A stretch of DNA of 64,000 bases from Leptospira inadai serovar Lyme str. 10 (GTDB taxonomy: Bacteria; Spirochaetota; Leptospiria; Leptospirales; Leptospiraceae): contig NZ_AHMM02000025.1 of NCBI RefSeq assembly GCF_000243675.2, positions 806,001 through 870,000 of the forward strand. Reading direction: 5' to 3'. A program made the position numbers and the translations under genes. Below are positions 9,054 through 18,570 of the stretch, in pieces. Within the stretch, counting starts at the first letter, position 1, and every line of letters begins with the position of its first letter. Below the pieces are notes generated by a model that saw only the letters and a list, made by a program, of their open reading frames with translations, made no database searches and was not told the DNA's origin.

Positions 9054-9502
9054 TGGAACACCATGCATTTATCTGTCTCGGCGCAAATCTCGCGGATCGA
9101 GAGGCTTCCCTCAAGGAAGCGATTCGCAGGATTGCAGCCCGCACGGATATGAAGATTCTTCGTAAGGGAACTCCGTTGAATACGGCCGCTTTGGAAGTTA
9201 CCGATCAGCCGGACTTTCTAAATCAACTCGTCGAAATCGTAACTTCTCTTTCACCTCACGATCTACTCGACGTGCTTCTCGGAATCGAAACCGACATGGG
9301 CAGGATACGAACGAAAGACAAAGGGCCGCGGACGATCGATATCGATATATTATCTTACGATCGACTCAGGCTACATGAAAAGGGATTACATTTACCCCAT
9401 CATAGTCTATACACTCGTCCCTTCATTCAGGAATTATTGAAAGAGTTAGGCGAAGAATCCCTAGGGGATTCTTTCGGAAATCCGGAGGAGGGAATCGTAT
9501 GA
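9053..9502 (+). CDS. folK: 2-amino-4-hydroxy-6-hydroxymethyldihydropteridine pyrophosphokinase
   Basis: 149 aa from the ATG in the TAATG overlap, with GGAGG five bases upstream; an earlier in-frame start lies inside the DnaC-like gene and is not needed. HPPK transfers pyrophosphate from ATP to the pterin in folate synthesis. Visible marks are the N-terminal FICLGANLADRE, the substrate region TAALEVTDQPDFLNQ, and the signature GPRTIDIDIL near residues 92-101 with its two metal-binding aspartates. The acidic C-terminus (EELGEESLGDSFGNPEEG) is longer than usual. It overlaps panB by ATGA. Confidence 0.9.
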   Translation: MEHHAFICLGANLADREASLKEAIRRIAARTDMKILRKGTPLNTAALEVTDQPDFLNQLVEIVTSLSPHDLLDVLLGIETDMGRIRTKDKGPRTIDIDILSYDRLRLHEKGLHLPHHSLYTRPFIQELLKELGEESLGDSFGNPEEGIV

Positions 9503-10299
9503 GAGACGTGCATAAAATATTTCCGAAAGGAAAGAAACCTCTCGAAAAAAAAATTTCCGTTCTGACCTGCTACGATTATATTTTCGCCCGGATCTTAGGC
9601 GAAGCCGGTGTGGATTGTCTATTGGTAGGGGATACTCTCGGAGTAGTCGTTCAGGGAAATCGAACCACGCTATCCGTAACACTGGACGAAATGATTTATC
9701 ACGCTAAAATGGTTCGGAGAGGAGCTCCCAACTCTTTTATCGTCGTCGATTTACCCTTTCTGTCCTACCAAGTTTCCTTGGAAGAAGGAATTCGTTCGGC
9801 GGGACGGATCATGAAGGAAACGGATTGCGATGCCGTGAAATTCGAAGGCGGTGGTCCGGAAATTTCGGATCTCATTTATAAATTGGAAAGGATCGGCATT
9901 CCCGTTATGGGACATATAGGATTGACGCCTCAATCCGTGAACGCTTTCGGAGGGCATAAAATTCAGGGTAAGGCCGAGGAAGATAAAACCCGTCTGATAA
10001 ACGAAGCAAAAGCAATTTCGGAAGCCGGAGCTTTTGCGATGGTACTGGAGTTGATACCTTCGGCTTTGGCATCGGCGATCAGTTCTTCCGTTCCAGTACC
10101 GACTATCGGCATCGGAGCCGGGGCCTCCACCGACGGCCAAGTGTTGGTTCTTTATGATTTTTTAGGATTAAACAAAGACTTTCATCCTAAATTTCTAAAA
10201 ACGTACATGAACGGCTTTGCCGACGCATCCGAAGCCGTTAGAAATTACATAAAAGAAGTCTCTACCGGAATTTTTCCCGGCCCGGAACATTCTCATTGA
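9499..10299 (+). CDS. panB: 3-methyl-2-oxobutanoate hydroxymethyltransferase
   Basis: 266-aa PanB, the first committed enzyme of pantothenate synthesis; it transfers a hydroxymethyl group from methylene-THF to alpha-ketoisovalerate. It is a typical length for the family and has the conserved blocks LTCYDYIFARI, LVGDTLGVVVQG, VKFEGGG, MGHIGLTPQS and IPTIGIGAGASTDGQVLV-type C-terminal motif (here VPTIGIGAGASTDGQVLV). It starts within the folK stop (ATGA), so folate and pantothenate steps are co-translated; the enzyme uses a folate cofactor, which makes the pairing sensible. Confidence 0.93.
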   Translation: MRDVHKIFPKGKKPLEKKISVLTCYDYIFARILGEAGVDCLLVGDTLGVVVQGNRTTLSVTLDEMIYHAKMVRRGAPNSFIVVDLPFLSYQVSLEEGIRSAGRIMKETDCDAVKFEGGGPEISDLIYKLERIGIPVMGHIGLTPQSVNAFGGHKIQGKAEEDKTRLINEAKAISEAGAFAMVLELIPSALASAISSSVPVPTIGIGAGASTDGQVLVLYDFLGLNKDFHPKFLKTYMNGFADASEAVRNYIKEVSTGIFPGPEHSH

Positions 10300-10400
10300 G
10301 CCTTTTCCCGCGGATTTCTTGACGTTCCGAGTATAACATAGAGCCTGGAATGAGAATGGCTCCCGATCCGGGGGCATGCCCGTAATCGGGCGGAGGCTAC

Positions 10401-11543
10401 GTGGACATAGTCGAACTCGAGAAAGGATATCCGGAAACCGAGGCCAAGATCAAGGCTTTAGCCGGGGAATGCGGTAATCAAACGGAGATTATCCGCGGTG
10501 CTGTCGTATCGGACACCATCCATTTCATTGGAGATACTCGTAAAATCTCCGAAAAAGAGGGCTATGTGAAGGAACTCCCGGGAGTCACTCGTATTTGGAA
10601 CGTATCGCTCCCTTATAAGAACATCGCGCGAACGGCAGCTGGTAAGAACGGAGAAGTCGTGCATCGTGAAAACCGAATTGTCGAAGTTAAGGGTCAGGAT
10701 GGACTCGTTCGCAAATTCGGAACCGGAAAACATATCTTCCTCGTAGGTCCGGATTCTCCTCAGACATACGATCAAACGGTTACTATCGCAAAGCAGGCGG
10801 TGGAAATCGGAAAGAAATTCGGAATCTTGGATCGAATTATTTTCCGAGGTGGTGCGTTTAAACCCAGAACCAGACCCACGGATTGGAGAGGAATGGGCTG
10901 GGACGGTATCAAACTTTTGGATCGGGTAAAAGAAGAGACGGGACTTCCCTATGTGACCGAGGTAATGGATCATACGATGGCGGAAGAAGTCTCCAAGCAC
11001 GCGGATATGATCCAGATAGGAACTCGGAACGCTCAGGATTTCGAACTCCTGGAAGCGGTGGGCCGCACCGGGAAGCCCGTCATTTTAAAGAGAGGGTTCG
11101 GGAACGAAGCCATCGAATGGTTTTCCGCCGCCGAATATATCGCTAATCAAGGAAATTTGAATATTATTCTTTGTGAAAGAGGGGTCAAAACCCTTTTTAT
11201 TAAGGAAGGCTACTGTAGAAACACTCCGGATTTAAACGTAATTACCCACGCGAAAAATCAGACGATTTTACCCGTAATTTTCGACCCAAGTCATGTGGCG
11301 GGAGACGATAAAATTGTGGTTTCGAATCTTTTGGCCTCCTTACCGTTTAATCCGGACGGTTCGATAACGGAAACTCTTCATGTGGAGGAGTTCCGTAAGG
11401 AGCAGATGTGCGACGCAGCCCAAGCCCTTTTGATGAGCTTGTACGAAAAAACCGTCGAAGCGATTCTCACTTACGAGGAAAAAATCAGGCCGATAACCGA
11501 CCAAGTTGATTCCTATTTTTTGGAACGAAAGGGTAAAAAATAA
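10401..11543 (+). CDS. aroF: 3-deoxy-7-phosphoheptulonate (DAHP) synthase
   Basis: 380 aa. It is the first step of the shikimate pathway, condensing PEP and erythrose-4-phosphate. Residues 1-75 form a small ferredoxin-like regulatory domain. The TIM-barrel follows with RGGAFKPRTRP, the Cys-less IQIGTRNAQDFELL segment, KRGFGNEAIEWFSAAEYI, ILCERG and DPSHVAGD. This is the type I-beta architecture, which resembles KDO8P synthase, seen in Thermotoga and spirochaetes. The start is GTG with CGGAGG five bases upstream. It is monocistronic; the C-terminal 30 residues are helical and rich in charged residues. Confidence 0.9.
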   Translation: MDIVELEKGYPETEAKIKALAGECGNQTEIIRGAVVSDTIHFIGDTRKISEKEGYVKELPGVTRIWNVSLPYKNIARTAAGKNGEVVHRENRIVEVKGQDGLVRKFGTGKHIFLVGPDSPQTYDQTVTIAKQAVEIGKKFGILDRIIFRGGAFKPRTRPTDWRGMGWDGIKLLDRVKEETGLPYVTEVMDHTMAEEVSKHADMIQIGTRNAQDFELLEAVGRTGKPVILKRGFGNEAIEWFSAAEYIANQGNLNIILCERGVKTLFIKEGYCRNTPDLNVITHAKNQTILPVIFDPSHVAGDDKIVVSNLLASLPFNPDGSITETLHVEEFRKEQMCDAAQALLMSLYEKTVEAILTYEEKIRPITDQVDSYFLERKGKK

Positions 11544-11749
11544 AACTGCCCTCGTTTCCCCGTTTTAATCGAATCGAATTGGTCCGAATATGGCTTTGGC
11601 CGACAATCCGTGCCACTGGGCGATATCCGTACTAAATTTCAAAGGAGAGGTCTAGGAATATTATGATTTATTGAATTAGATGGTCGGTCGATTGCCGAGG
11701 TCCTCGAATTTTGCTATCTAGGAATCTGCGGTTCTCTTATCGATTTTAC

Positions 11750-12097
11750 TCATTCAGGAAATTTCGGAGCTAATTCGTCTTTCGTTTTTTCCCAGAGTTC
11801 CGGTAATTCCGCGCATAATTTCAAGCTTCCGGTCAAATCCCCGTCTTTCAATTTTGCTTCCGCATCGGTGACGGAAGTTTGCAATCCGATCAGGCCGAAA
11901 TTGGCGGCGACGCCTTTTGTTTGATGTAATTCAGCCTTTAGCTCGTTAGGTTTCTCTTCCGCTATGAATGATTTTATATTTTCCAAGCGAGTGTTCATAT
12001 TCTTACGCAGGGAGCGAACCATCTCTTCCAGCCAAAGCTTGTCCTCTTCGTCGTTTCCCTGTTTTAAAGATTCCAAACGAGACCAATCTATTAACAT
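11750..12097 (-). CDS. Stand-alone histidine phosphotransfer (Hpt) protein
   Basis: 115 aa from the ATG at 12097, with GAGGG eight bases upstream; the frame runs 33 codons further without a ribosome site. It is a single four-helix Hpt domain: LHQTKGVAANFGL carries phospho-acceptor His58 in the HxxKG context. Hpt proteins relay phosphate between hybrid histidine kinases and response regulators. No kinase or regulator lies beside it, so its partners are elsewhere. The promoter region faces lpxA divergently. Confidence 0.82.
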   Translation of the reverse strand: MLIDWSRLESLKQGNDEEDKLWLEEMVRSLRKNMNTRLENIKSFIAEEKPNELKAELHQTKGVAANFGLIGLQTSVTDAEAKLKDGDLTGSLKLCAELPELWEKTKDELAPKFPE

Positions 12098-12265
12098 ACT
12101 AAATCCCTCGAAAAGAAAAAGTCTTTGTCGACGATTCGAATTCGTAGCCAATATCGAACGCGGTTCGGAGCAACGAAACCAATCCTTCTCCCCCATTTAT
12201 TTATAGCTTGAATAAAAAATCCAGGTCGTTTTTCGTATTCTCGAAGATTTAAGAGGCGAAACAGA

Positions 12266-13045
12266 ATGAAAATTCACCCTACAGCCATCGTCGATTCGAA
12301 GGCTGAATTGCACGAATCCGTCGAAGTGGGAGCGTATACGATCATCGAAAAGGACGTGGTCGTCGGCGAAGGAACAATTATCGAAACTGGAGCCCGCATT
12401 TTCTCCGGAACGAAATTCGGCAAATTTAATCATGTTTATCACGGAGCAGTCATCGGAGTCGTTCCCCAGGATTTAGGGTTCGATCCAAATACCCCGACTA
12501 AAACCCTCATCGGTGACAATAACACATTTAAGGAATATTCCAATATCCATCGCGGAACCAAGACCGACTCTCCGACTATAATCGGAAACCGGAACTACAT
12601 AATGGGGAATGCGCATGTAGGCCACGACTGTATCGTGGGCGACGATAATATTCTAACTCATGGACTGGTGTTGGCCGGTCACGTTACGGTCGGAAATAAA
12701 GCGTTTATTTCCGGCTTGGTTGCAGTTCATCAGTTTTGCTTTGTCGGGGACTATGCGATGGTTGCAGGTTGCGCGAAGGTGGTTCAGGATGTTCCGCCGT
12801 TTACGACGGCCGACGGTAATCCTTGTACTATTATCGGACTAAATACGGTCGGTTTAAAGCGGGGAGGTTTTTCTCCCGAAATTAGGGCCGCGATTAAACA
12901 GGCATATAAAGTCATCTATCATTCCGGAATGAATTATCGTCAGGCGATAGAGGCATTAGAGAAACAAGGAAATCATTCTCCGGAAGTTCAAAGCATTATC
13001 GCATTTTTTAAAAACAGCGATCGCGGAGTCATGGATCACCGGTGA
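12266..13045 (+). CDS. lpxA: Acyl-ACP--UDP-N-acetylglucosamine (or GlcNAc3N) O/N-acyltransferase
   Basis: 259-aa LpxA, the first enzyme of lipid A synthesis. About ten hexapeptide repeats of the left-handed beta-helix run from residue 5 to about 190, and the C-terminus is helical. The catalytic His120 lies in AHVGHDCIVG. In Leptospira interrogans the orthologue is known to prefer UDP-GlcNAc3N, giving an amide-linked lipid A; whether that holds here is inference. GAGGCGAAACAG lies upstream of the ATG. Its TGA overlaps the GTG of galE, so it is coupled to galE. Confidence 0.92.
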   Translation: MKIHPTAIVDSKAELHESVEVGAYTIIEKDVVVGEGTIIETGARIFSGTKFGKFNHVYHGAVIGVVPQDLGFDPNTPTKTLIGDNNTFKEYSNIHRGTKTDSPTIIGNRNYIMGNAHVGHDCIVGDDNILTHGLVLAGHVTVGNKAFISGLVAVHQFCFVGDYAMVAGCAKVVQDVPPFTTADGNPCTIIGLNTVGLKRGGFSPEIRAAIKQAYKVIYHSGMNYRQAIEALEKQGNHSPEVQSIIAFFKNSDRGVMDHR

Positions 13046-14013
13046 GGATCCTCGTTACCGGGGGAGCCGGTTATATAGGAAGTCATGTCGTCGCGCTTCT
13101 ATTAGAGAAAAATTATGAAGTTCTGATCGTGGATAACATGGAAAAGGGGAATGAGAAGAATCTTTTTCCTAAAGCGGAGTTTTTGCACGGGGACATCCAC
13201 GACCGCGGAATTTTAGAGAAGGCCTTCTCTAAAAAAATAGAGGCGGTTTTTCATTTTGCCGCATGGAAGGCCGCCGGCGAATCGATGACCGATCCTAATA
13301 AATACGCTTTGAATAATATTGCGGGTTCTATTCAGCTTCTGACTTTCATGGAGGAGGTTGGAACGAAAAATTTCGTATTTTCCTCCTCGGCTGCCGTTTA
13401 CGGCGCCCCGCAGTACCTTCCCTTAGACGAATCTCATCCTTTGCAGCCGGAAAATTATTACGGTTACACGAAGTTGGCCATCGAAGAAAACTTGAGATGG
13501 TATGATCGACTGAAAGGGTTTAAATACGCCGCTCTTCGATATTTCAACGCCGCCGGTTACGATCCGCAGGGTAGAATCTTAGGACTTGAAAAAACTCCGG
13601 CGAATTTATTACCGATCGTAATGGAGGCGGCCGTCGGGATGAGATCCCAAATGGAGGTATTCGGAACCGATTATGATACTCCTGACGGAAGTTGTGTTCG
13701 GGATTATATCCATGTAAGTGATTTGGCTTCGGCTCACGTTTTGAGTTTGGAATATCTTTTGAGCGAAGGCAAATCCTTGACGGTCAATTTAGGAACCGGG
13801 ATAGGGCATTCAGTATTAGAGATTCTTAAATTAGCTGAAGAAGTGATCGGCAAACCGATCCCGTACAAGATATCCGGTCGTCGCGCGGGCGATCCCGCTA
13901 AATTATGGGCAAAGGCGGAACTTGCCGAAAAGCTTCTGGGCTGGAAGTGCGTTTACAGCGATCCTAAGGTGATACTCGAAACTAGCTGGAAAGTTTATAA
14001 GGACTTGTTATAG
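13042..14013 (+). CDS. galE: UDP-glucose 4-epimerase family protein
   Basis: 323-aa extended short-chain dehydrogenase. The NAD loop is GGAGYIG (residues 7-13) and the catalytic set is Ser116 (SSSAAVYG), Tyr140 and Lys144 (YYGYTK). The ALRYFNAAGYDPQG block and VRDYIHVSDLASAH are hallmarks of UDP-sugar 4-epimerases. It interconverts UDP-Glc/UDP-Gal (or the N-acetyl forms) for surface polysaccharides. The start is GTG within the lpxA stop, so lipid A and sugar-nucleotide genes form one unit. Its last 6 bases overlap the 3' end of the convergent P5C dehydrogenase gene. Confidence 0.9.
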   Translation: MRILVTGGAGYIGSHVVALLLEKNYEVLIVDNMEKGNEKNLFPKAEFLHGDIHDRGILEKAFSKKIEAVFHFAAWKAAGESMTDPNKYALNNIAGSIQLLTFMEEVGTKNFVFSSSAAVYGAPQYLPLDESHPLQPENYYGYTKLAIEENLRWYDRLKGFKYAALRYFNAAGYDPQGRILGLEKTPANLLPIVMEAAVGMRSQMEVFGTDYDTPDGSCVRDYIHVSDLASAHVLSLEYLLSEGKSLTVNLGTGIGHSVLEILKLAEEVIGKPIPYKISGRRAGDPAKLWAKAELAEKLLGWKCVYSDPKVILETSWKVYKDLL

Positions 14014-15591
14014 TTCCGGAATAAAACCGCGGCGCATCGTGTTTTCGGTTATGCAAACCGGCTCTAAAAATTGCTTTAAATAATCCGGGCCGCCGGCCTT
14101 GGCTCCGACGCCGGAGAGTTTAAATCCGCCGAACGGTTGTCTATCCACGATCGCTCCCGTAATCGATCGATTAATGTACAGGTTTCCGACTTCGAAAGAG
14201 TTTTTAGCCAATATTATATTATTAGGATTTCGTGAATAAATTCCGCCGGTCAAGGCGTAATCGACTCCGTTCGCATATGCGATAGCTTCCTTAAAATTGC
14301 GAACTTTAAACAAAGTCACGATGGGTGCAAAGAATTCGGATTGTCCTAACTCGGAATTAAAATCGTCGCTTTCCAAGAGCAACGGATCTACGAAATGCCC
14401 CTGAGATTTTAAACCGGGAGAGATTTCCAATTTTTGGTATATGTTTGAATCGAATTTTTTCGATAATCTTTCGATCCTTTCTTTAGATTCGGCATCGATG
14501 ACGGGTCCGATCTTTGTGGAGGGATCTTCCGGCGGACCGGCCTTCAAGGACAGTAACGCTTCGGAAAATCGTTTGCGAAAAATATCATAGCAAGAGTCCA
14601 AGACGATCAATCTGGAAAGAGCGCTGCATTTCTGTCCCTGGAAACCGAATGCGGATTGAAGGGCTCCTGCCACGGCTTCGTCCAGATCCGCATCCTCATC
14701 CACGATGATCGCGTTTTTTCCGCCCATTTCCGCAACGACACGTTTGATAAATTTCAAATTCAACCCGGAAGTTTCGCGTATCATTTGCAATCCGACGGCC
14801 CTAGATCCCGTAAAATTAACTGTGTGAACTTTCGGATGATTGACTAAGTAAGATCCGATCTCTTCCCCCTTGCCGGGCAAAAATTGAAGAGCTTCCGCCG
14901 GAACTCCTGCCTCGATTAGGATTTTAAATAAAGTCCAAGCGATGGCGGAGGATTGTTCCGCCGGTTTCATAATAACGGTATTTCCGGTGACTAAAGGCGC
15001 TACCGTCATTCCGCAAAGAATCGCCAACGGAAAATTCCAGGGGGCGATTATCGCAGTGACTCCTCTAGGGCGATATAAAAATGCGTTATCTTCTCCTTCA
15101 AGATTTCTTAATCTAGGAAAGGCGAGCTTGTCCGATTCCTGCGCATAAAATTCGCAGAAATCGATCGCTTCCGCAATTTCTGCGTCGGTGTCCTTGACGC
15201 CTTTACCTACTTCCAGCAATATCAATGCGGTGAGTTCATCTTTAGATTTACGTAATATTCTAGCGGCATTGCGGAGGATCGCGCTTCTTTCCGACGGGTC
15301 CCTTTCTTTCCAGGTTTTCGAAAAATCGGAGCATATGGAAACCGCTTGTTCCGCCAAATCCCTGTTTGCGTATCCGATCGTTGCCACCGTTTCGCTCAAA
15401 TTTGCGGGGTTTAGAGCCGCATGCGTTTCGGATACCGAAATAGTCTTTCCGTTGATGATAGGAAAGACTCGGAGAGGAAATCGATTTCGAATTTCACGCA
15501 ATCCTTTGTTTAGCTTCTCCCTTTCATCTTGGAGGGAAAAATCTCGAATTGGCTCGTTCTTCAAAGCTTGCGATTCGGTTCCAAAGTTCAT
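14008..15591 (-). CDS. Delta-1-pyrroline-5-carboxylate dehydrogenase (aldehyde dehydrogenase family)
   Basis: 527 aa. The aldehyde dehydrogenase fold has PWNFPLA, the NAD-binding TGSRAVG loop, general base Glu288 (VAEMGGKNA) and nucleophile Cys322 (QGQKCSALSR). GFQGQKCSA and the C-terminal QPFGGFKLSGVGAKAGGPDYL are the P5C dehydrogenase type rather than a general ALDH. It oxidises the product of the upstream proline dehydrogenase to glutamate. The two genes overlap by ATGA, so together they make a split version of bifunctional PutA. Confidence 0.88.
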   Translation of the reverse strand: MNFGTESQALKNEPIRDFSLQDEREKLNKGLREIRNRFPLRVFPIINGKTISVSETHAALNPANLSETVATIGYANRDLAEQAVSICSDFSKTWKERDPSERSAILRNAARILRKSKDELTALILLEVGKGVKDTDAEIAEAIDFCEFYAQESDKLAFPRLRNLEGEDNAFLYRPRGVTAIIAPWNFPLAILCGMTVAPLVTGNTVIMKPAEQSSAIAWTLFKILIEAGVPAEALQFLPGKGEEIGSYLVNHPKVHTVNFTGSRAVGLQMIRETSGLNLKFIKRVVAEMGGKNAIIVDEDADLDEAVAGALQSAFGFQGQKCSALSRLIVLDSCYDIFRKRFSEALLSLKAGPPEDPSTKIGPVIDAESKERIERLSKKFDSNIYQKLEISPGLKSQGHFVDPLLLESDDFNSELGQSEFFAPIVTLFKVRNFKEAIAYANGVDYALTGGIYSRNPNNIILAKNSFEVGNLYINRSITGAIVDRQPFGGFKLSGVGAKAGGPDYLKQFLEPVCITENTMRRGFIPEL

Positions 15592-16967
15592 GCGTTTGCC
15601 TTCTTATGAATGTCTAAAAGCTTGATTCTATCAGTTTTTTTGGAATAAATGTTCTTCAAAAAACCTTCGTTAGTAGAGTTTTCTAATAATCTTCGAACTA
15701 GATATGCCATACCGGGAATGACCTCCCCTACCGGAGAGTATTCCCTAACACCTATTCCTAATTTTATGAGCGCCTTTTTGTAAGGATCTCCCATTCCGTA
15801 GAGCATTTGAATTTCATAATCTTCTTTCGGAATTTTTAATTCGTCGGATAAGGTAAGGGCATAAGCGATGCTTCGAATATTATGAGTTGCGAAAGCGGGA
15901 AAAATATGAGGGTGAGATTTTAAAAGTAGTTCCGTACATTGCTCGTAGTTGATGTCCGTTTCGATTTTAGTGAGAAATACGGGAGGCTCCCATCCTTTTT
16001 GTCTGGATTGGACTATTTCGTATTCCCAATATGCGCCTTTTACCAATCTTACGGTTAGTGGATATTTTCGATTTTTAGAAATTTCTATGACTCTATTTAG
16101 GTCTCGTAAAGAGCTTCGAAGATAGGCCTGTATGACTAGACCGAAATGTCGGTAATCCTGAAATCGGGTTTCGGAAAATAGCTCCAGTGCCGCGGTCAGT
16201 ATGATTTCTTTCGTTTCATATTGCTCTAAATCCAGGTTTACGAAAATATTCTTGGACATTGCCGATTCGAAAATAGGTCGTAATCTATCCTTCAATACGG
16301 CAACCGATCGGTCGAATGCCAAAGGATCGAGTTGAGAGTAAAGAGCGGAGCATTTTACGGATACGTTCCCGTCGGCTTTCCTATTCGGTAAAAATGAGCT
16401 TAGTACTCGAAGTTTTCCATCGTCGGAAATATCTTTTATTAGAGTCAGATATTTTTGCGAATATTCGGAGGCTTCGTTCTCCGAAAGAACCGCTTCCCCC
16501 AGAATATCGATCGTATTTGATATTCCGATTTTATAACGTTCATATATCGTCTTTTTGGCTTTCCCATAATTCTTTCCCACTATAAAGAATCGGGCAAAGA
16601 AAAGGATCATTTTTCCGGTGATTCGGGAGAGTATGAAGGAAGAGAACGGATTCGATAAGAGCGCCTTTAATCCGAATTTAAATAGGCTCGGAAGTTCGGT
16701 CGGGCTTTCGATAAAGTATAAGCGAATATGATCCGAGATTTGCTTCCAGGTTTTTAAAGTGGGAAAAACGTCCGCAAAACGGAAGGCTTGGACTTTCAAG
16801 TTGGGTCGGTCATCCAAAACGGAAAGCGATTTGGAAAAAAAGGAATAAGAACTAAAGATCGGTGTCTCGAACTTATCGCTGGTCGAAAAGAGAGTAATTC
16901 CTTTTTGAATTACCTTTTCGTTTAACGAAACGATTTCTTCGGACATGATATCGGTTTTCACATTCAT
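15588..16967 (-). CDS. Proline dehydrogenase
   Basis: 459 aa, PRODH-type FAD barrel corresponding to the central part of PutA. Recognisable blocks are GNVSVKCSALYSQLDP, VNLDLEQYE, VIQAYLRSSLRD, VRLVKGAYWEYE and the C-terminal YSPVGEVIPGMAYLVRRLLEN (FAD and proline binding). It oxidises proline to P5C at the membrane and feeds electrons to quinone. There is no N-terminal DNA-binding domain, so it is not an autoregulating PutA. It is the first gene of a two-gene operon with the P5C dehydrogenase. Confidence 0.88.
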   Translation of the reverse strand: MNVKTDIMSEEIVSLNEKVIQKGITLFSTSDKFETPIFSSYSFFSKSLSVLDDRPNLKVQAFRFADVFPTLKTWKQISDHIRLYFIESPTELPSLFKFGLKALLSNPFSSFILSRITGKMILFFARFFIVGKNYGKAKKTIYERYKIGISNTIDILGEAVLSENEASEYSQKYLTLIKDISDDGKLRVLSSFLPNRKADGNVSVKCSALYSQLDPLAFDRSVAVLKDRLRPIFESAMSKNIFVNLDLEQYETKEIILTAALELFSETRFQDYRHFGLVIQAYLRSSLRDLNRVIEISKNRKYPLTVRLVKGAYWEYEIVQSRQKGWEPPVFLTKIETDINYEQCTELLLKSHPHIFPAFATHNIRSIAYALTLSDELKIPKEDYEIQMLYGMGDPYKKALIKLGIGVREYSPVGEVIPGMAYLVRRLLENSTNEGFLKNIYSKKTDRIKLLDIHKKANA

Positions 16968-17209
16968 GGTGCCAATAATTCTTAGACCGCCTTTATGCTT
17001 TAGAACGTTTCGGGTTCCCGTAAGCGATAAATTTAGAAGGAGATCTTTCCCGAAAATCGAACCTTTCTAAAAACAGGCAAAGAAGAATATTTTCTTTTCG
17101 TTTTTTTTCTTCGGAATAAAGGAAAACTAGATAAAAATTAAAATATTCGAAACAAACTTTTTACGCGCATGTGATTTAAACGGGTGAAAGTTCGTTTTTC
17201 GGTCGTTAT

Positions 17210-18001
17210 TTAGCGAATCGACTGACAATTCGGATTTACAGCTTGGACGTATTCGAGAGGCGACTCTCCTAGGACCTCCGAGCCCTGGAATTTTCCGGAA
17301 AGATTTAAGGTTCCTTTTTTATAGGCCTCTTCCCAATCTTTTTGAAATCGGTTCGCTAATTTTGCGTAAGACCAATGCCATTTTTCCTCGTTGTATCCCT
17401 TATTCCCTCGTTCCGACTTCGGTGAATAAGGCTGACAGAAGCCGTATTTTGCGGCGTTTTTCGTCATCCAACTATATAGTTTTTCCCCACGTCCACCTTT
17501 CTCAAAATAAGAATTTTCTAAAGCGTTTAAATCTATATCCGTTCCCCAATGATGGCGGGACGTTCCCGGTGCGCTTGAAAATTCCAAGATTAACGAAACG
17601 ATTTGGTTAGGAGATTTTCCCTGAACGGCCTCTCTCATTTTTCGTTTTCCGGTGAACTTATCTTCCCATATTCCTTTTTGATCATTGAAGGAACGTTGCG
17701 CCGATACGATGAACGGAATTTGCCTTTCTTCCGGATGATCCTTCTTATAAGCCTCGATTAATCGCAGATAGGCGTTCAAGGTTTCTTTTCGTAAAAGGAA
17801 GACGCGCGTATCACCGGGGTTTTTATACGAGGTCAGAATTTTTTCGGAAGGGTACTGTCCGATTAGATAGGAGATCTGCGATTGTCCTAAATAAGGATCC
17901 GCATCGCTTTCCGCAAATCCGTAATGAGCGAATAAATAGAGGGTCGATAAGACTGCAAAAAAAAGACAAAACTTGAGGATCCGCGAACTCATATTTTCCA
18001 T
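17210..18001 (-). CDS. VanY-type D-alanyl-D-alanine carboxypeptidase (peptidase M15)
   Basis: 263 aa from the ATG at 18001. The frame is open 41 codons further, but those residues are not signal-like and no ribosome site precedes them; none is strong here either. A hydrophobic segment (LKFCLFFAVLSTLYLFAHYGFAES) serves as signal peptide or anchor. Zinc ligands are in SRHHWGTDIDL and the C-terminal EKWHWSY, typical of M15B carboxypeptidases that trim peptidoglycan stem peptides. Single gene. Confidence 0.8.
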   Translation of the reverse strand: MENMSSRILKFCLFFAVLSTLYLFAHYGFAESDADPYLGQSQISYLIGQYPSEKILTSYKNPGDTRVFLLRKETLNAYLRLIEAYKKDHPEERQIPFIVSAQRSFNDQKGIWEDKFTGKRKMREAVQGKSPNQIVSLILEFSSAPGTSRHHWGTDIDLNALENSYFEKGGRGEKLYSWMTKNAAKYGFCQPYSPKSERGNKGYNEEKWHWSYAKLANRFQKDWEEAYKKGTLNLSGKFQGSEVLGESPLEYVQAVNPNCQSIR

Positions 18002-18168
18002 CTTATCCCGGACAAAGAGAGAGAAAAGGGATTTTTGTAAACCGTAATGAACCTTTCCTTTTATGCTAAGCAAAAAATCAACGAATCCGATTCGATTCAG
18101 CAAGAAATTTGGATTGAAGTTCATTTAAAAACAGAAATTTCTTGTAAAAACTATTTAGGAGATTTCGG

Positions 18169-18513
18169 ATGAAACGACTCGTCATTCTTTTTCTACCGCT
18201 TGCGCTATTTACGAATTGCTATGTGATAGACAAGATCGGACTTACTATCCCTGAGAAAGTAAAAGGAGACGAGGCTAAGAATAGGATCGTAACGAGCGCC
18301 GTTATCGGTGCATCCGTAAATCCAAACTCTTCTTCGATTATTGCCCTGGTCTCCTATCAACTCGCGAATGTGGACGAAAGCAAATATTATAATAAAGCGG
18401 ACGTCGACGACTGCGCAAACCGGGCTCTTCTGATTAACCTAAGTTCGCTTAAGATCGGCGGATTCGACTGTAATTTGGCGGCGGATAAGATAATTATCCC
18501 CTACGTTTACTAA
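18169..18513 (+). CDS. Small Leptospira-type lipoprotein of unknown function
   Basis: 114 aa. The signal peptide ends in the lipobox LFTNC with Cys17 as the lipidation site. The mature part has two or three further cysteines (DDCANR, FDCN) and ends YVY. A good AGGAG lies eight bases before the ATG. I do not recognise a domain. It lies between the VanY gene and recG and is transcribed away from both. Confidence 0.7.
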   Translation: MKRLVILFLPLALFTNCYVIDKIGLTIPEKVKGDEAKNRIVTSAVIGASVNPNSSSIIALVSYQLANVDESKYYNKADVDDCANRALLINLSSLKIGGFDCNLAADKIIIPYVY

Positions 18514-18570
18514 ACTTTCATAAAGAACTAGACGCTGCCGAAAGCTTTCGAACGGAAACTTCGAAGGCTT

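Noticed and set aside
9751..10140. 129-codon antisense frame inside panB
   Set aside because: panB is certain, and the antisense product has no recognisable order or ribosome site.
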